The notes under the pieces: generated by a model
What the model was told of the DNA's origin: nothing
The model's database searches: none
The model's input: only the letters and a program-made list of their open reading frames with translations
Assembly: GCA_032119595.1 (NCBI GenBank)
Contig: JAUMBQ010000004.1
Span: forward strand, 124,001 to 188,000
DNA length: 64,000 nucleotides
Direction of reading: 5' to 3'
Origin: JAGIBJ01 sp032119595
GTDB lineage: Bacteria; Actinomycetota; Thermoleophilia; Solirubrobacterales; Solirubrobacteraceae
In this document: piece by piece, positions 17,792 through 26,139 of the stretch
How the letters are laid out: every line of letters begins with the position of its first letter
How positions within the stretch are numbered: the first letter of the stretch is position 1
Position numbers and translations under genes: made by a program

Positions 17792-19132
17792 TCAGGCCGC
17801 GTCGCGCAGAGGCGCCCTGGGCAGATCGAGTCGCTCGGCGAGCACGTCGTAGACCTTGGCTGCCGCGACCTGCGGGTCGGTGTCGCGAACCTTGTGCAGG
17901 TGGCAACCCGGGAGTGCCCGCAGCGCCGGCGGCAGGCCTTCGACGGTCGGGGCGGCGGTGCCTTCGAGGAGGAAGCCGTGCGGTCGTCGGCCGAGCTTGA
18001 AGACGCGCTCGAGCTCGGCCTCGGCGATGTCCTTCGAATTGGCGGTCTCCGACATGCGCCCGAAGTAGTCGGGGCCGGCGAGCGCTACGAAGGCGGGGGC
18101 CTCTTCGACGTGGCGCAGGATGGTGGGATTCCAGTCCTCACCGGAGGCAATGTCGGCAACATCCAGGAAGGCGCTGACACCCGCTTTCTCGAGCTGGTCG
18201 TGCAGGGCGAGCGCCACGTCGTTCGAGCAATCCTCGTGTCGATAGGAGATGAAGACCTTGGTGTCGGTGCTCACGTGGCCATTGCGCCACGCGTCGACCA
18301 TGAAATGCGTCGCACAGGTGTTCATGAAACGGCCCATCGCGTCGGAGAGGTCGCGATCGTCCATCGCGGCGAGCCGCGTCGCGTCCGGAGACCCTTGCTC
18401 GATCAGCCGCGCGATACCGGGCTCCTCGCCCTCTGCCCAGGCAGCGACGTCCCATTGCGACACGTCGGCCGCCTTCCGCACCGCGTGGTGCGTATCGAAC
18501 TCGCTCATGTTGGGCACGAGCACGAGCAGTCCTGGAGCGTCGTCGGCGCGGAGCTGCTCGACGACCCGGCGCAGGTGCTCGGGGTCCCGGTGGGCCTTTT
18601 GGGCGAGGGTCATCACTTGGCCGTCGGACCGCTCCTCACCATGGCCCCTGAAGCAGGTGAACCCGTAGTGGAACCACCACGGACCGGCAAACACGCGCTT
18701 GGGGCTGCGCCGCAGCTCATGGCCCGCCAAGAGATGCAGATGAAGGTACGGAACCTGCGTCTGCGCCCACGCGGGCGACGCTGGCTGGAACTTGATGTGG
18801 AACTTCGGCACTAGATAGTGCTGCGGCGCCAGCTGGCTCACCGTGCTGCCCTTGATCACCATGGGCTCGGCGAGCGCAATCGCCTGCAGGAGGGTGTGCT
18901 TCCCCTTGCCGTAATAGCTCTTCGGCATCCCGGTGAGCTGCTCGCCGATCAGGTTTCGCATCGCAGCGAGCCCCGGCTTCTCTTGCGCTTCCAGCGCAGC
19001 CAGCGTGGCTACTGCGGCTTCCAGCTCCTTGCCCTTCAGCGCTGGCCCGTGCGCCGGCCAGCGCTCCGCGCGCATCTTCGAGAGGCGAGCGTACGCCTCT
19101 CCGGTTTCCACGATTGCTCGGCCTACGTTCAT
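17792..19132 (-). CDS. TIR-domain protein 2 of the TIR/RyR cluster
   Basis: This 446-residue protein has a C-terminal TIR domain at about 301-420: TKVFISYRHED opens the domain, LHDQLEKAGVSAFLDVADI supplies the next helix and strand, and acidic residues in SKDIAEAELERVF occupy the region of the NADase catalytic Glu. The N-terminal 300 residues are an unrecognised domain with a His/Trp-rich stretch (PYLHLHLLAGHELRR, AGPWWFHYGF). The ATG at 19132 overlaps the stop of the channel-like gene as ATGA, so translation is coupled; an upstream in-frame extension is ignored because it lies inside that gene. Bacterial TIR proteins typically use NAD+, either depleting it or making cyclic ADP-ribose signals. 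A sensor or signal-producing role here is inferred. Confidence 0.8.
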   Translation of the reverse strand: MNVGRAIVETGEAYARLSKMRAERWPAHGPALKGKELEAAVATLAALEAQEKPGLAAMRNLIGEQLTGMPKSYYGKGKHTLLQAIALAEPMVIKGSTVSQLAPQHYLVPKFHIKFQPASPAWAQTQVPYLHLHLLAGHELRRSPKRVFAGPWWFHYGFTCFRGHGEERSDGQVMTLAQKAHRDPEHLRRVVEQLRADDAPGLLVLVPNMSEFDTHHAVRKAADVSQWDVAAWAEGEEPGIARLIEQGSPDATRLAAMDDRDLSDAMGRFMNTCATHFMVDAWRNGHVSTDTKVFISYRHEDCSNDVALALHDQLEKAGVSAFLDVADIASGEDWNPTILRHVEEAPAFVALAGPDYFGRMSETANSKDIAEAELERVFKLGRRPHGFLLEGTAAPTVEGLPPALRALPGCHLHKVRDTDPQVAAAKVYDVLAERLDLPRAPLRDAA

Positions 19133-22053
19133 GCTGATGCTCCGTGGTGATTCGGGGTGCGAACGACGGCCATGCCGGCCTGTTCGATGAGTTCGGGAAG
19201 GTGGACGACGGCGTCGCGGTCCATTGCGCGCGTCGGCTCGTCGAGCTGCTCCCACGGCACGAGATGTGGGGTGAGCAGCCGCAAGGGCGTTCGCGTTCCG
19301 CTCTCCCAGCCACGCCGGACGCGCTCGACGACCCAGCGGCCGTGCTCCATGCGCGCGAGCCGCTCAAGCTGGGCGTCGGAGAACGCCGTGCCGGTATCGA
19401 CGGACGCGTCGTCGACGCCGAGGTCGAGTCGCGCTCCGCGGTCGCCCTCGACGAGCTGGTACCCGATGGACTCGAGCTTGGCCGGGATGTGGCGAGCTTG
19501 GGCCTCGTTGGAGGGCTTGAGCAGCGGCGACAACGCTTCCCAACTCCGCATCGCGGGGTCGTCGACGGCTCGGCTCCCCGCCTGTTTCGCGCGGTAGTTC
19601 TCATGGATCATCTTCGCGAGACGGCGAACCTGGTCGTCCCCGAGTACATGCCCGTGATCGCGGCGCAGAAAGGCGCGGACGACCATCGGATCGTCGCTTA
19701 GTGGCGTCACGCCCGCCCAGTCTTCGTAGAGCGCAGCGGGCGGAGTCACGTCGCCAGCCGCAGCGACCTGCACGACGCCGACGGCCGCACCCAGCGCAAG
19801 CGCGAGCCCGACCTCCTGGCGCGTGATCGACCCGCCCGGGTAGACGATCAGCGGCACATCTTCGGGGTCGAGTCCGGAGGCGATGAGATCGTCCCAAGCC
19901 CGGAGCGGATCGGCGATCGAGAACGTCCGCCGGGTGCCCGCGTTGAGTGAGTAGGCGGAATGGGCTTGGGCGGGCGCGATGGCGTCGAGCCGCGGCAAGT
20001 AGCCGAGCTTCTTCACGCCCGGCAGATCGCCGACCACGCCGGCGATTCCGGAGGTCGTACCGCCGCAAATGAGCGTTCCGTTCCAAGTCGGGCACTGGGT
20101 CGCCTCGGTCAGGTGCCGCGTCGCACAGGCGGTGAGCTCCAGCCCGTCCGCGCCATCCCACGATGCCGCCCCGCCAGCGACGAACGCGAACTCGACATTG
20201 GGCGTCGGCGTCGGCGTCGCGCTCGAGCGTCCGGCGCGGCGCTCCAGCACGGTCCGCCGCAGCTGCAGCAGATCACCGACATCCTCGGCGACGTCGCCGC
20301 CGACGAGCGCCGCATCGGTGCGCAGCTCGCCCAGCAGCAACGAGTTTGGATCGTCGACCGCAGCAGCGACGCGCGCGTAGTAGACGAACGCGTCCTCGGA
20401 GGCTGCACGCCCGAGCGTCGCGTCGCCCGACGCGACGGCCCGCTTGGCGCGCTCCAGGAGCGCCGGGCCGGCGACCGTCGCCGTCTCCGCGGTGATCGCA
20501 CTCAGTCGCAGCCCAGCCCGGACCATCGTCTCGACGTTCGGCAGCCCCAAGGCCTCAAGGACCGGCCGCTCCCAGCGCATCGCTGTCGCTGCGGGGGCGT
20601 CGACCAGGGTCACGTTCACTCGAAGCGCCTCCTCGGCCTTGACACGAGCCGAGGCCAGGTCGCCTCCTGTCTGATGTGCGATCGCGCGAGTGAGGCGTTC
20701 GACGCGTCGGTTGCTCTCGAGCTGCGCCGTGCCGAGCGCCAGTTCGACAAGGCTGTCGGCCCTGATGTCGGCCATCGCCGGGTCGTCCGTGGTGCGGTCG
20801 GCCACCGTCTTGGTGAAGGCGTCGACGGGCCCTTCCGACACGAACCGCACCACGTCGCCGGGGCCGAGCTCGCGAGAGAGATTGAGGGCGATCTGCAAGC
20901 CCGCGAGCTGTACGCGGTCGACGACCCACGCGCTAAGGACCGGCCGAGTGGCGCGCACGATCCGCTTGAGGTCAGCGCTGAAGGGAACGTTCGCCACGAT
21001 CTCCAGGTCATGGGCTTCGAGTTCCAAGTCGGTCCAGACGGGACCGAATCGACGCTCGAGACGCGCGAGACGATCGCTGGCGCCACCGGCGAGGAGATGC
21101 ACATGTGGCGGCGAGCTGAGCGGAGGCAGCGTGAGTCGCTCGGCCTCCCATCGGCGATGCAGCTCGAGCACCATCGCGTCGACGAACGGGTCGTCGCCGA
21201 GGATCAGGATCGCGTCTCCGTGCCGGCTCTCAGGACGCAGCGACTGATCGTCTAGCGCCGCGGCTGCGGCCCGACCGGTGGTGCTGAACGGCACCAGGGG
21301 CCGATGGCCGCCCGGTCCGCCACCAGCAGGACCGTTGAGGCTGACCGGTGCGTCGAACGTCCGCGCAATGCCGGCCTCGTCGAAGTGGGCGAACACCTCC
21401 GGGCGTCGACCCGCGTGCGGAGCGAGCCCTTCGATCGCCGACGTGACCGCCCCGTTGACGTAGTCGTCGCACGTGATCACGATGATCTGCGCGGCCCGGC
21501 CTGCGCCGGCCCGCCGGAGGGTCTCTCGCGAAGTGGCGTCGCCTGAGAGCGTCCACGCGTTCGTGGCCTGCGCCTCGCGCAGGCCAGGGGCCTCGGGATC
21601 GATGTCGATCGCGACTACGACCCCTCCGTCCTTCGTTCGCTCGCGGACGATCTGCGACCCGCGCACCCCTACCCCGCAGACCACCACGTGCCCGCGCAGG
21701 ACCCGTTCCATCACGAGTGCGCGGAAGCGATCGCGAGCGAACTGGAAGATGAAGCCAGCGGTCGCCAGGGGAGCGGCGACGGCCGCGAGCTTGAGGGCGA
21801 GCGGGGCGGTGCCGCCCTCGGGGACGTCGAGATTGAGCGTGAAGAGTCGCGCTGTCCGGTAGACCACGTCGAACCAACTGAGGGCCTCGGTGCCGCCGAC
21901 ATTGCGAAACCCAGCGATCCCACCAACGACGCCGACGAGGACGAACGGAACCATCCGGATCGCAAACGACCACCCCGCCCAAGGGCGCCGGCGCCACTTG
22001 GCACGCAGGCCGGTCATCACGGGTCTCGAGGTAGCCGTCGCCACAGCGGTCAT
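19129..22053 (-). CDS. 2TM/RCK/SLOG-like/RyR-domain putative nucleotide-gated membrane effector
   Basis: This 974-residue protein has two membrane helices (about 29-49 and 84-105). They are followed by a TrkA-N/RCK Rossmann domain (121-260, HVVVCGVGVRGSQIV with the acidic end AIDIDPE) and a second, degenerate one (about 278-360, AILILGDDPFVDAMV). After a helical middle comes a SLOG/LSDAT-like domain (about 618-760: LICGGTTSGIAGVVGD, then PLIVYPGGSITRQEVG). Two RyR-type segments end the protein: 806-868 (KMIHENYRAK, IPAKLESIGYQL) and 891-965 (MEHGRWVVERVRRGW, HLVPWEQLDE, MDRDAVVHLPEL). The segment between the helices lacks a TVGYG potassium filter. It is flanked by TIR genes with ATGA overlaps on both sides. 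A channel opened by a TIR-made nucleotide is my inference. Confidence 0.8.
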   Translation of the reverse strand: MTAVATATSRPVMTGLRAKWRRRPWAGWSFAIRMVPFVLVGVVGGIAGFRNVGGTEALSWFDVVYRTARLFTLNLDVPEGGTAPLALKLAAVAAPLATAGFIFQFARDRFRALVMERVLRGHVVVCGVGVRGSQIVRERTKDGGVVVAIDIDPEAPGLREAQATNAWTLSGDATSRETLRRAGAGRAAQIIVITCDDYVNGAVTSAIEGLAPHAGRRPEVFAHFDEAGIARTFDAPVSLNGPAGGGPGGHRPLVPFSTTGRAAAAALDDQSLRPESRHGDAILILGDDPFVDAMVLELHRRWEAERLTLPPLSSPPHVHLLAGGASDRLARLERRFGPVWTDLELEAHDLEIVANVPFSADLKRIVRATRPVLSAWVVDRVQLAGLQIALNLSRELGPGDVVRFVSEGPVDAFTKTVADRTTDDPAMADIRADSLVELALGTAQLESNRRVERLTRAIAHQTGGDLASARVKAEEALRVNVTLVDAPAATAMRWERPVLEALGLPNVETMVRAGLRLSAITAETATVAGPALLERAKRAVASGDATLGRAASEDAFVYYARVAAAVDDPNSLLLGELRTDAALVGGDVAEDVGDLLQLRRTVLERRAGRSSATPTPTPNVEFAFVAGGAASWDGADGLELTACATRHLTEATQCPTWNGTLICGGTTSGIAGVVGDLPGVKKLGYLPRLDAIAPAQAHSAYSLNAGTRRTFSIADPLRAWDDLIASGLDPEDVPLIVYPGGSITRQEVGLALALGAAVGVVQVAAAGDVTPPAALYEDWAGVTPLSDDPMVVRAFLRRDHGHVLGDDQVRRLAKMIHENYRAKQAGSRAVDDPAMRSWEALSPLLKPSNEAQARHIPAKLESIGYQLVEGDRGARLDLGVDDASVDTGTAFSDAQLERLARMEHGRWVVERVRRGWESGTRTPLRLLTPHLVPWEQLDEPTRAMDRDAVVHLPELIEQAGMAVVRTPNHHGASA

Positions 22054-24164
22054 AGCGCGCGCTTCTTCGCGGACGCAGTGATGGCGCGAGGGATTGACTT
22101 GAGCTGCTGCTGCTTGGCAGCCCGTGTCGCCTTCCGTTCCTGAGCGATCCAGGCGACCAGCGTGTCTGGGTCGTAGAACTCCTCGACGCAGGCGCGGGCC
22201 GTGGCGGCGTGCTCTGCCGACATCGCGGAGCTCCCGGCGCGGGACGCGATGAAGGCCAGTGCGCTTGCCTTGAGCTCGATGACCACGGCGGGGCTGAAGT
22301 CGCTCGTGCCCGTGAGGAGCACCGGGGTGATCGGCATGCCCCGCTTCTTCGCCTCGCGGTACTCGGCCAAGCAGTACTCCGATGCCAGGTACGCCTCGTG
22401 CAGCACCACGACCATGTGGCTCGATCCTTTGACGCCCGCGAGCGTCTTCTCGTTCACGTCGCCGCCGAGATCGTGGTGGTGATCCATGTGCCACACGCTC
22501 TTCTTGCTGCGCTTGATCGCCGACTCGATGTCGCGGCCGACCTGACCGACGACGCCGGGGCCGGGGACGGCGCTCAGGCTTCCGTCGTTGATCGGCGTTC
22601 CGCCTTTGGCGCCGGGGGTGGAGATGAACACGTCCCAGCGCTCGTGGGTCAGGCGCGGAAGCGTGAGCAGCGGCGGCGGCGACGCGGCTTGCAGCAGCAA
22701 GCTCACCATGAGCTGGGCCGGCTTCTCCAACCACGTCGAGCCGCCGCCTCCGCCGTCGGAGGCGAGACTCCACTCGAGGGTCGCCAGCGCCTTGCGCTCC
22801 TTGGGGACGCGTTCCACGTGGAGGAACAGGTGCGCCGGAAGGTCGGTGTTGATCACGCAGTGGCCGCGCTTGCGGCAGGCGGGAGCGTCGCACTGGGCGA
22901 CGATCGAGCCGCCACTACCCACCATCAGGTCGACGAGTGCGTCGCGGCCGTGGCGATAGAGCGCGCCGTGCAGGCGCTTGCGTAGCTGCGTCGGGTACCG
23001 ACCGACGACCTCGTCGGCACGGAGGGTGAAGTGGAGGCCTTCGAGATCACGTCGGACGTCGATCCAGGGCCCGCGGTCGTCGGACCAACCGAGCGTCGCG
23101 CCATCGTCGGTGGCGCGCACGCTGAACGCCGCGGAGTGCGCCCCGGACTGCGCTTCCGCGTAGGAGCGCAGGTGCTTCGCGATCAGCTCCGGGGGATCGG
23201 TGTCGAAGTCGGTGTCTTCGAACGTCGGGAGCGCGTTCGAGGCGGCGTAATCTTGGAAGGCCTTGAGCGGCAGGGCCAGCCCCTTGGCGGCCTCGACCGC
23301 CATCGGGGCGAGCATGCCTTGCTCGACCAAGGATTCGTGGGTCGCCGCTCGCTGCTCGATCCCCGCGGCGATCGCGGCCTCGAGAGCAGTGTCGTCTGTT
23401 CGGGCTTCGGAGAGCTGATGGCCTTCCAGTCCACCCAGCATGCGCGCCGCGGTCTGCCGGTCCTGCTCGACGAGGACCTCCAGCGGCTGCGTGCCAGTGA
23501 GCCAGAGCCCGACGGACGCCTGGTTGACTCGGTTTTGCTGCCACGCCCACCAATCATCGTCGTGATCGATCCAGCCGTCGACGTGCGGGGAGAAGCTTCC
23601 ATCGCGAATGGAGTGCTGATGATGGAGGGCGACGCCGTACGTGCGCTCCAGCTGGGAGGAGCATTCCGACAGCTGCTGCCGCGCGGTGGCGCCCGCCGGG
23701 CTGCGCCAGAACCGTCCGAATTCGCCGCTGGTCTCCTTATTGCTCATCCAGGAGGTGAGCAACACCTGAATGCCCCACGGCACGAGATCCACGACCAGCT
23801 TGATGTCCTTGTTCCACGAGCCGGTGAACAGGCGGATCGAGCAGTCCAGTCGCTTGCTGTTGGCAGGGCCCTTGGCGACGTACGCCTCGATGTCGGCTGC
23901 GGTGGGCTCGCTCCCGATGGCGTTCGGGCCCAGGATTGGCTCGAGCGCAGCGGTGAGCAGCTGATGGAACGCCGCGAGTTCGCGGTGCACGAGCGCAGCT
24001 GAAGCCGTCACCTCGTCGACCGTGGTGGCGCCGGCGTTCGCCGCATCGAGGAGATCCCAATATGCCTCCCAGAAATCGTCGTGCAACAGCGCGGAATATG
24101 GCGGCACGGTCTCCAGACGGGGTGTCGTGCGGAGCTGGGTGTGAATGGACATCGCACTGCTCAT
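22050..24164 (-). CDS. TIR-domain protein 1 of the TIR/RyR cluster
   Basis: This protein of about 704 residues has a C-terminal TIR domain from about 506: WDVFIST opens it, and SSHMVVVLHEAYLASEYCLA followed by EYREAKKRG is the canonical helix with the presumed catalytic Glu near 601. The large N-terminal part (1-500) is unrecognised; a cysteine group CDAPACRKRGHC (about 424-435) may bind metal. Start choice is uncertain: ATG codons at 24203, 24164 and 24152 are all in frame and none has a strong ribosome binding site. Its stop overlaps the next ATG by ATGA. The two TIR proteins of this cluster share no obvious similarity outside the TIR domain, so they probably have different jobs, such as sensing and signal synthesis. 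Confidence 0.8.
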   Translation of the reverse strand: MSSAMSIHTQLRTTPRLETVPPYSALLHDDFWEAYWDLLDAANAGATTVDEVTASAALVHRELAAFHQLLTAALEPILGPNAIGSEPTAADIEAYVAKGPANSKRLDCSIRLFTGSWNKDIKLVVDLVPWGIQVLLTSWMSNKETSGEFGRFWRSPAGATARQQLSECSSQLERTYGVALHHQHSIRDGSFSPHVDGWIDHDDDWWAWQQNRVNQASVGLWLTGTQPLEVLVEQDRQTAARMLGGLEGHQLSEARTDDTALEAAIAAGIEQRAATHESLVEQGMLAPMAVEAAKGLALPLKAFQDYAASNALPTFEDTDFDTDPPELIAKHLRSYAEAQSGAHSAAFSVRATDDGATLGWSDDRGPWIDVRRDLEGLHFTLRADEVVGRYPTQLRKRLHGALYRHGRDALVDLMVGSGGSIVAQCDAPACRKRGHCVINTDLPAHLFLHVERVPKERKALATLEWSLASDGGGGGSTWLEKPAQLMVSLLLQAASPPPLLTLPRLTHERWDVFISTPGAKGGTPINDGSLSAVPGPGVVGQVGRDIESAIKRSKKSVWHMDHHHDLGGDVNEKTLAGVKGSSHMVVVLHEAYLASEYCLAEYREAKKRGMPITPVLLTGTSDFSPAVVIELKASALAFIASRAGSSAMSAEHAATARACVEEFYDPDTLVAWIAQERKATRAAKQQQLKSIPRAITASAKKRAL

Positions 24165-24309
24165 CGACGAGACACGCAACGTCTCTAGTCGACACACGTC
24201 CATTCGACGCACAAGGTGGTGGTGTACCCAGTCTCAGCCTGCGATTTTTCGGCAAGGCCATGTGTCCAGTGCGGTTGGCTCGACCGGCGGGACGGGAGCG
24301 GCTGGAGCG

Positions 24310-24840
24310 TCACCAGATGGTCGCGACCTCGTAGCGCGGGAATCCGCTGTCTAACCGCGGGTACCACCTGGGGCCGTCTTGCTCGATCAGGGCGTCCTTG
24401 GCGAGCTTGCGCAGGGCTGGGGAGACGAGGTACGGGGCGAGGCCGGTGGTGCGGGCGATCTCGGTGTTGGAGAGGCCCGGCTGGTTGCGGACGATGCTGA
24501 GGAGCTTGGCGCTCTCGTCGGGGCTGACCGCGGGGGCTGGTCGGAGGGCGGCGGCTGCGGCTTGGCGCTCCAGTTCACCGATGGCGCGCTTCACGTCGCG
24601 CAGCTTGGTCATCTCGCGGCGCAGATGCTCGCGATGGGCCAGGAGATCGGCGCGGAGCGTCGTGAGGAACGGGCTGTCGCTCGCCGCTCGCTCAGGGGTG
24701 CGGCTCGCTCGCACGGCCCAGATCACGCGGCTCGTGAGCGCCAGCTCCTCCTTCTTGATGAGGAGCTCCTCCTCGCGGAGCCGGAGCTGCTTCAGCAGTG
24801 CGGCCCCGGGGTTGCGAGGCGGCGAATCTTTGAGTGCCAT
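24310..24840 (-). CDS. Coiled-coil protein with a C-terminal winged helix (likely regulator)
   Basis: This 176-residue protein has a long charged coiled coil (about 14-100: LKQLRLREEELLIKKEELAL) and a winged helix-turn-helix at about 108-165 (LLSIVRNQPGLSNTEIARTT, then LVSPALRKLAKDALIEQDGP). The fold resembles MarR/ArsR-type DNA-binding domains with an added coiled coil for oligomerisation. Its ATG lies 4 nt after the stop of the DUF3592-like gene. It precedes the TIR/RyR genes by 145 nt on the same strand, so it may be the regulator of that cluster. No ligand-binding domain is visible. Confidence 0.65.
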   Translation of the reverse strand: MALKDSPPRNPGAALLKQLRLREEELLIKKEELALTSRVIWAVRASRTPERAASDSPFLTTLRADLLAHREHLRREMTKLRDVKRAIGELERQAAAAALRPAPAVSPDESAKLLSIVRNQPGLSNTEIARTTGLAPYLVSPALRKLAKDALIEQDGPRWYPRLDSGFPRYEVATIW

Positions 24841-24844
24841 CGTC

Positions 24845-25279
24845 CTACGACCCGACCAGCCACGCGACGACCGACGCCGAGCCGACGCTGATCAGCCCGA
24901 CGCCGGCCATGAGCACGAGCCAGGCGTCGGCGCTGGGGCCGGGGGCGAAGTCGGTCGGATCGTCGGGGTCATGGAAGACCGCGCGCTGCTTCCCGAGCGC
25001 GTGCTTGTTGCCGGCCGGGCGGTCGTGGTTTGACGTCGCCTCGACGCGCCCATGGGCGGGCGAGTCGAACGCGTAGATCGGCTTCCAGCACGGTCGCCCC
25101 GAGTCGACCTGGAGTTCGAGGTCCACGACCTTGGCGGTGGCCGCGAGCCAGTCGGTGGGGATCGACGCGTTGCTGCGCTGCCGGCGCAGGTGGCGGATGA
25201 CGACGGCGACGCCCAGCAGGAAAACCACGACGCCGAACGCGAGCGGCATCGGCGAGCTGGCGGTGGCCACGGCATCCAT
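24845..25279 (-). CDS. DUF3592-like small membrane protein
   Basis: This 144-residue protein has two membrane helices, residues about 10-30 (MPLAFGVVVFLLGVAVVIRH) and 120-143 (WLVLMAGVGLISVGSASVVA). Between them is a soluble domain with the DUF3592 pattern: AKVVDLEL, then CWKPIYAF, then a final RAVFHDPDDP. DUF3592 proteins are exported or periplasmic-facing and mostly uncharacterised. The ATG at 25279 is chosen because the membrane helix begins right after it. It is 4 nt from the winged-helix gene and may be the first gene of the TIR/RyR transcription unit; membership in that system is uncertain. Confidence 0.6.
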   Translation of the reverse strand: MDAVATASSPMPLAFGVVVFLLGVAVVIRHLRRQRSNASIPTDWLAATAKVVDLELQVDSGRPCWKPIYAFDSPAHGRVEATSNHDRPAGNKHALGKQRAVFHDPDDPTDFAPGPSADAWLVLMAGVGLISVGSASVVAWLVGS

Positions 25280-25424
25280 CGGTTCGAGAGTAGACGGCGC
25301 GACCGCGGCTCGCTCCGCTGCGGCGCGTGGACACCGGACTCGCGTTCCGCGGGCCTTTTGGTGTCTACGCGGGTTGCCGCGTCGGCGGGCCCGGGTGGGC
25401 GAGCTTCGGCTGGCTGCGGGCATT

Positions 25425-25430
25425 TACGCT
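25425..25430 (+). promoter_or_regulatory. TANNNT -10 box of tenA
   Basis: TACGCT lies 6 nt before the ATG of tenA, with no ribosome binding site, as for a leaderless transcript. Confidence 0.45.
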
Positions 25431-25436
25431 GCGCCG

Positions 25437-26129
25437 ATGGGCTTTGACGACACGCTCCGCTCCGCCGCCGACGACCTCTGGGAGGCTCAGCACGCGCACC
25501 CGTTTGTGCGCGGGCTCGGCGACGGGTCGCTGCCCGCGGCACGGTTCCGCGAGTACATCGCCCAGGACTACGTGTTCCTCATCGACTACGGCCGCCTGCT
25601 CGCGCTCGGGGCTGCCCGATCGCCCGACCTCCCGACGATGCGGCGCTTCGCCGACCTCACCCAGGCGATCCTCGTGACGGAAATGGACCTCCATCGGGGG
25701 CTGGCCGCGAGCTGGGGCATCGACGAGCCGACGCTCGCGGCGACCAAGCCGACGCCTGTCACGTCGGCGTATGTCGACTTCTTGCTGCGGACTGCGGCCC
25801 TGGGCGACTTCGCTGAGCTGGTCGCCGCGCTCCTGCCCTGCATGTGGAGCTACGCCGAGATCGGCGAGCGCCTGGCCGCAGCGCAGGCCTCGGGGGCGGC
25901 CGACCCCGGCCCGTACGCCGAGTGGGTCGCGACCTACGCCTCCGCCGAATTCCAGGACCTGGCGGCCTGGTGCCGAGGGCTCACTGCCGAGCTCGCAGCC
26001 GATGCCGGACCGGCGACCCGCGACCGCATGACGCGCGCCTTCCTGGCCGCGAGTCGCCACGAAGTCGCGTTCTGGGAGGACTGCTGGGCTGGCGCCGCCC
26101 TCGAACGCGCAGGGCTGGCCGGCACGTAG
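25437..26129 (+). CDS. tenA: TenA-family thiaminase II / aminopyrimidine aminohydrolase
   Basis: This 230-residue all-helical protein belongs to the TenA family, which hydrolyses aminopyrimidine breakdown products of thiamine for salvage. The catalytic Cys is at 135 in LLPCMWSYAEIG, the same position as in Bacillus TenA. Asp44 in IAQDY matches the active-site Asp, and Glu209 in SRHEVAFWED is the third conserved acid. The chosen ATG gives the standard family length; the longer in-frame extension upstream is rejected. No other thiamine genes are nearby. It ends 10 nt from the convergent NERD-like gene. Confidence 0.88.
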   Translation: MGFDDTLRSAADDLWEAQHAHPFVRGLGDGSLPAARFREYIAQDYVFLIDYGRLLALGAARSPDLPTMRRFADLTQAILVTEMDLHRGLAASWGIDEPTLAATKPTPVTSAYVDFLLRTAALGDFAELVAALLPCMWSYAEIGERLAAAQASGAADPGPYAEWVATYASAEFQDLAAWCRGLTAELAADAGPATRDRMTRAFLAASRHEVAFWEDCWAGAALERAGLAGT

Positions 26130-26139
26130 CTCCGCGGGC

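Noticed and set aside
22054..22893. N-terminal extension of the RyR protein frame upstream of its ATG
   Set aside because: The in-frame stretch lies inside the TIR-1 gene and is Arg-rich; the ATG at 22053 with its ATGA overlap and the following membrane helices mark the real start.
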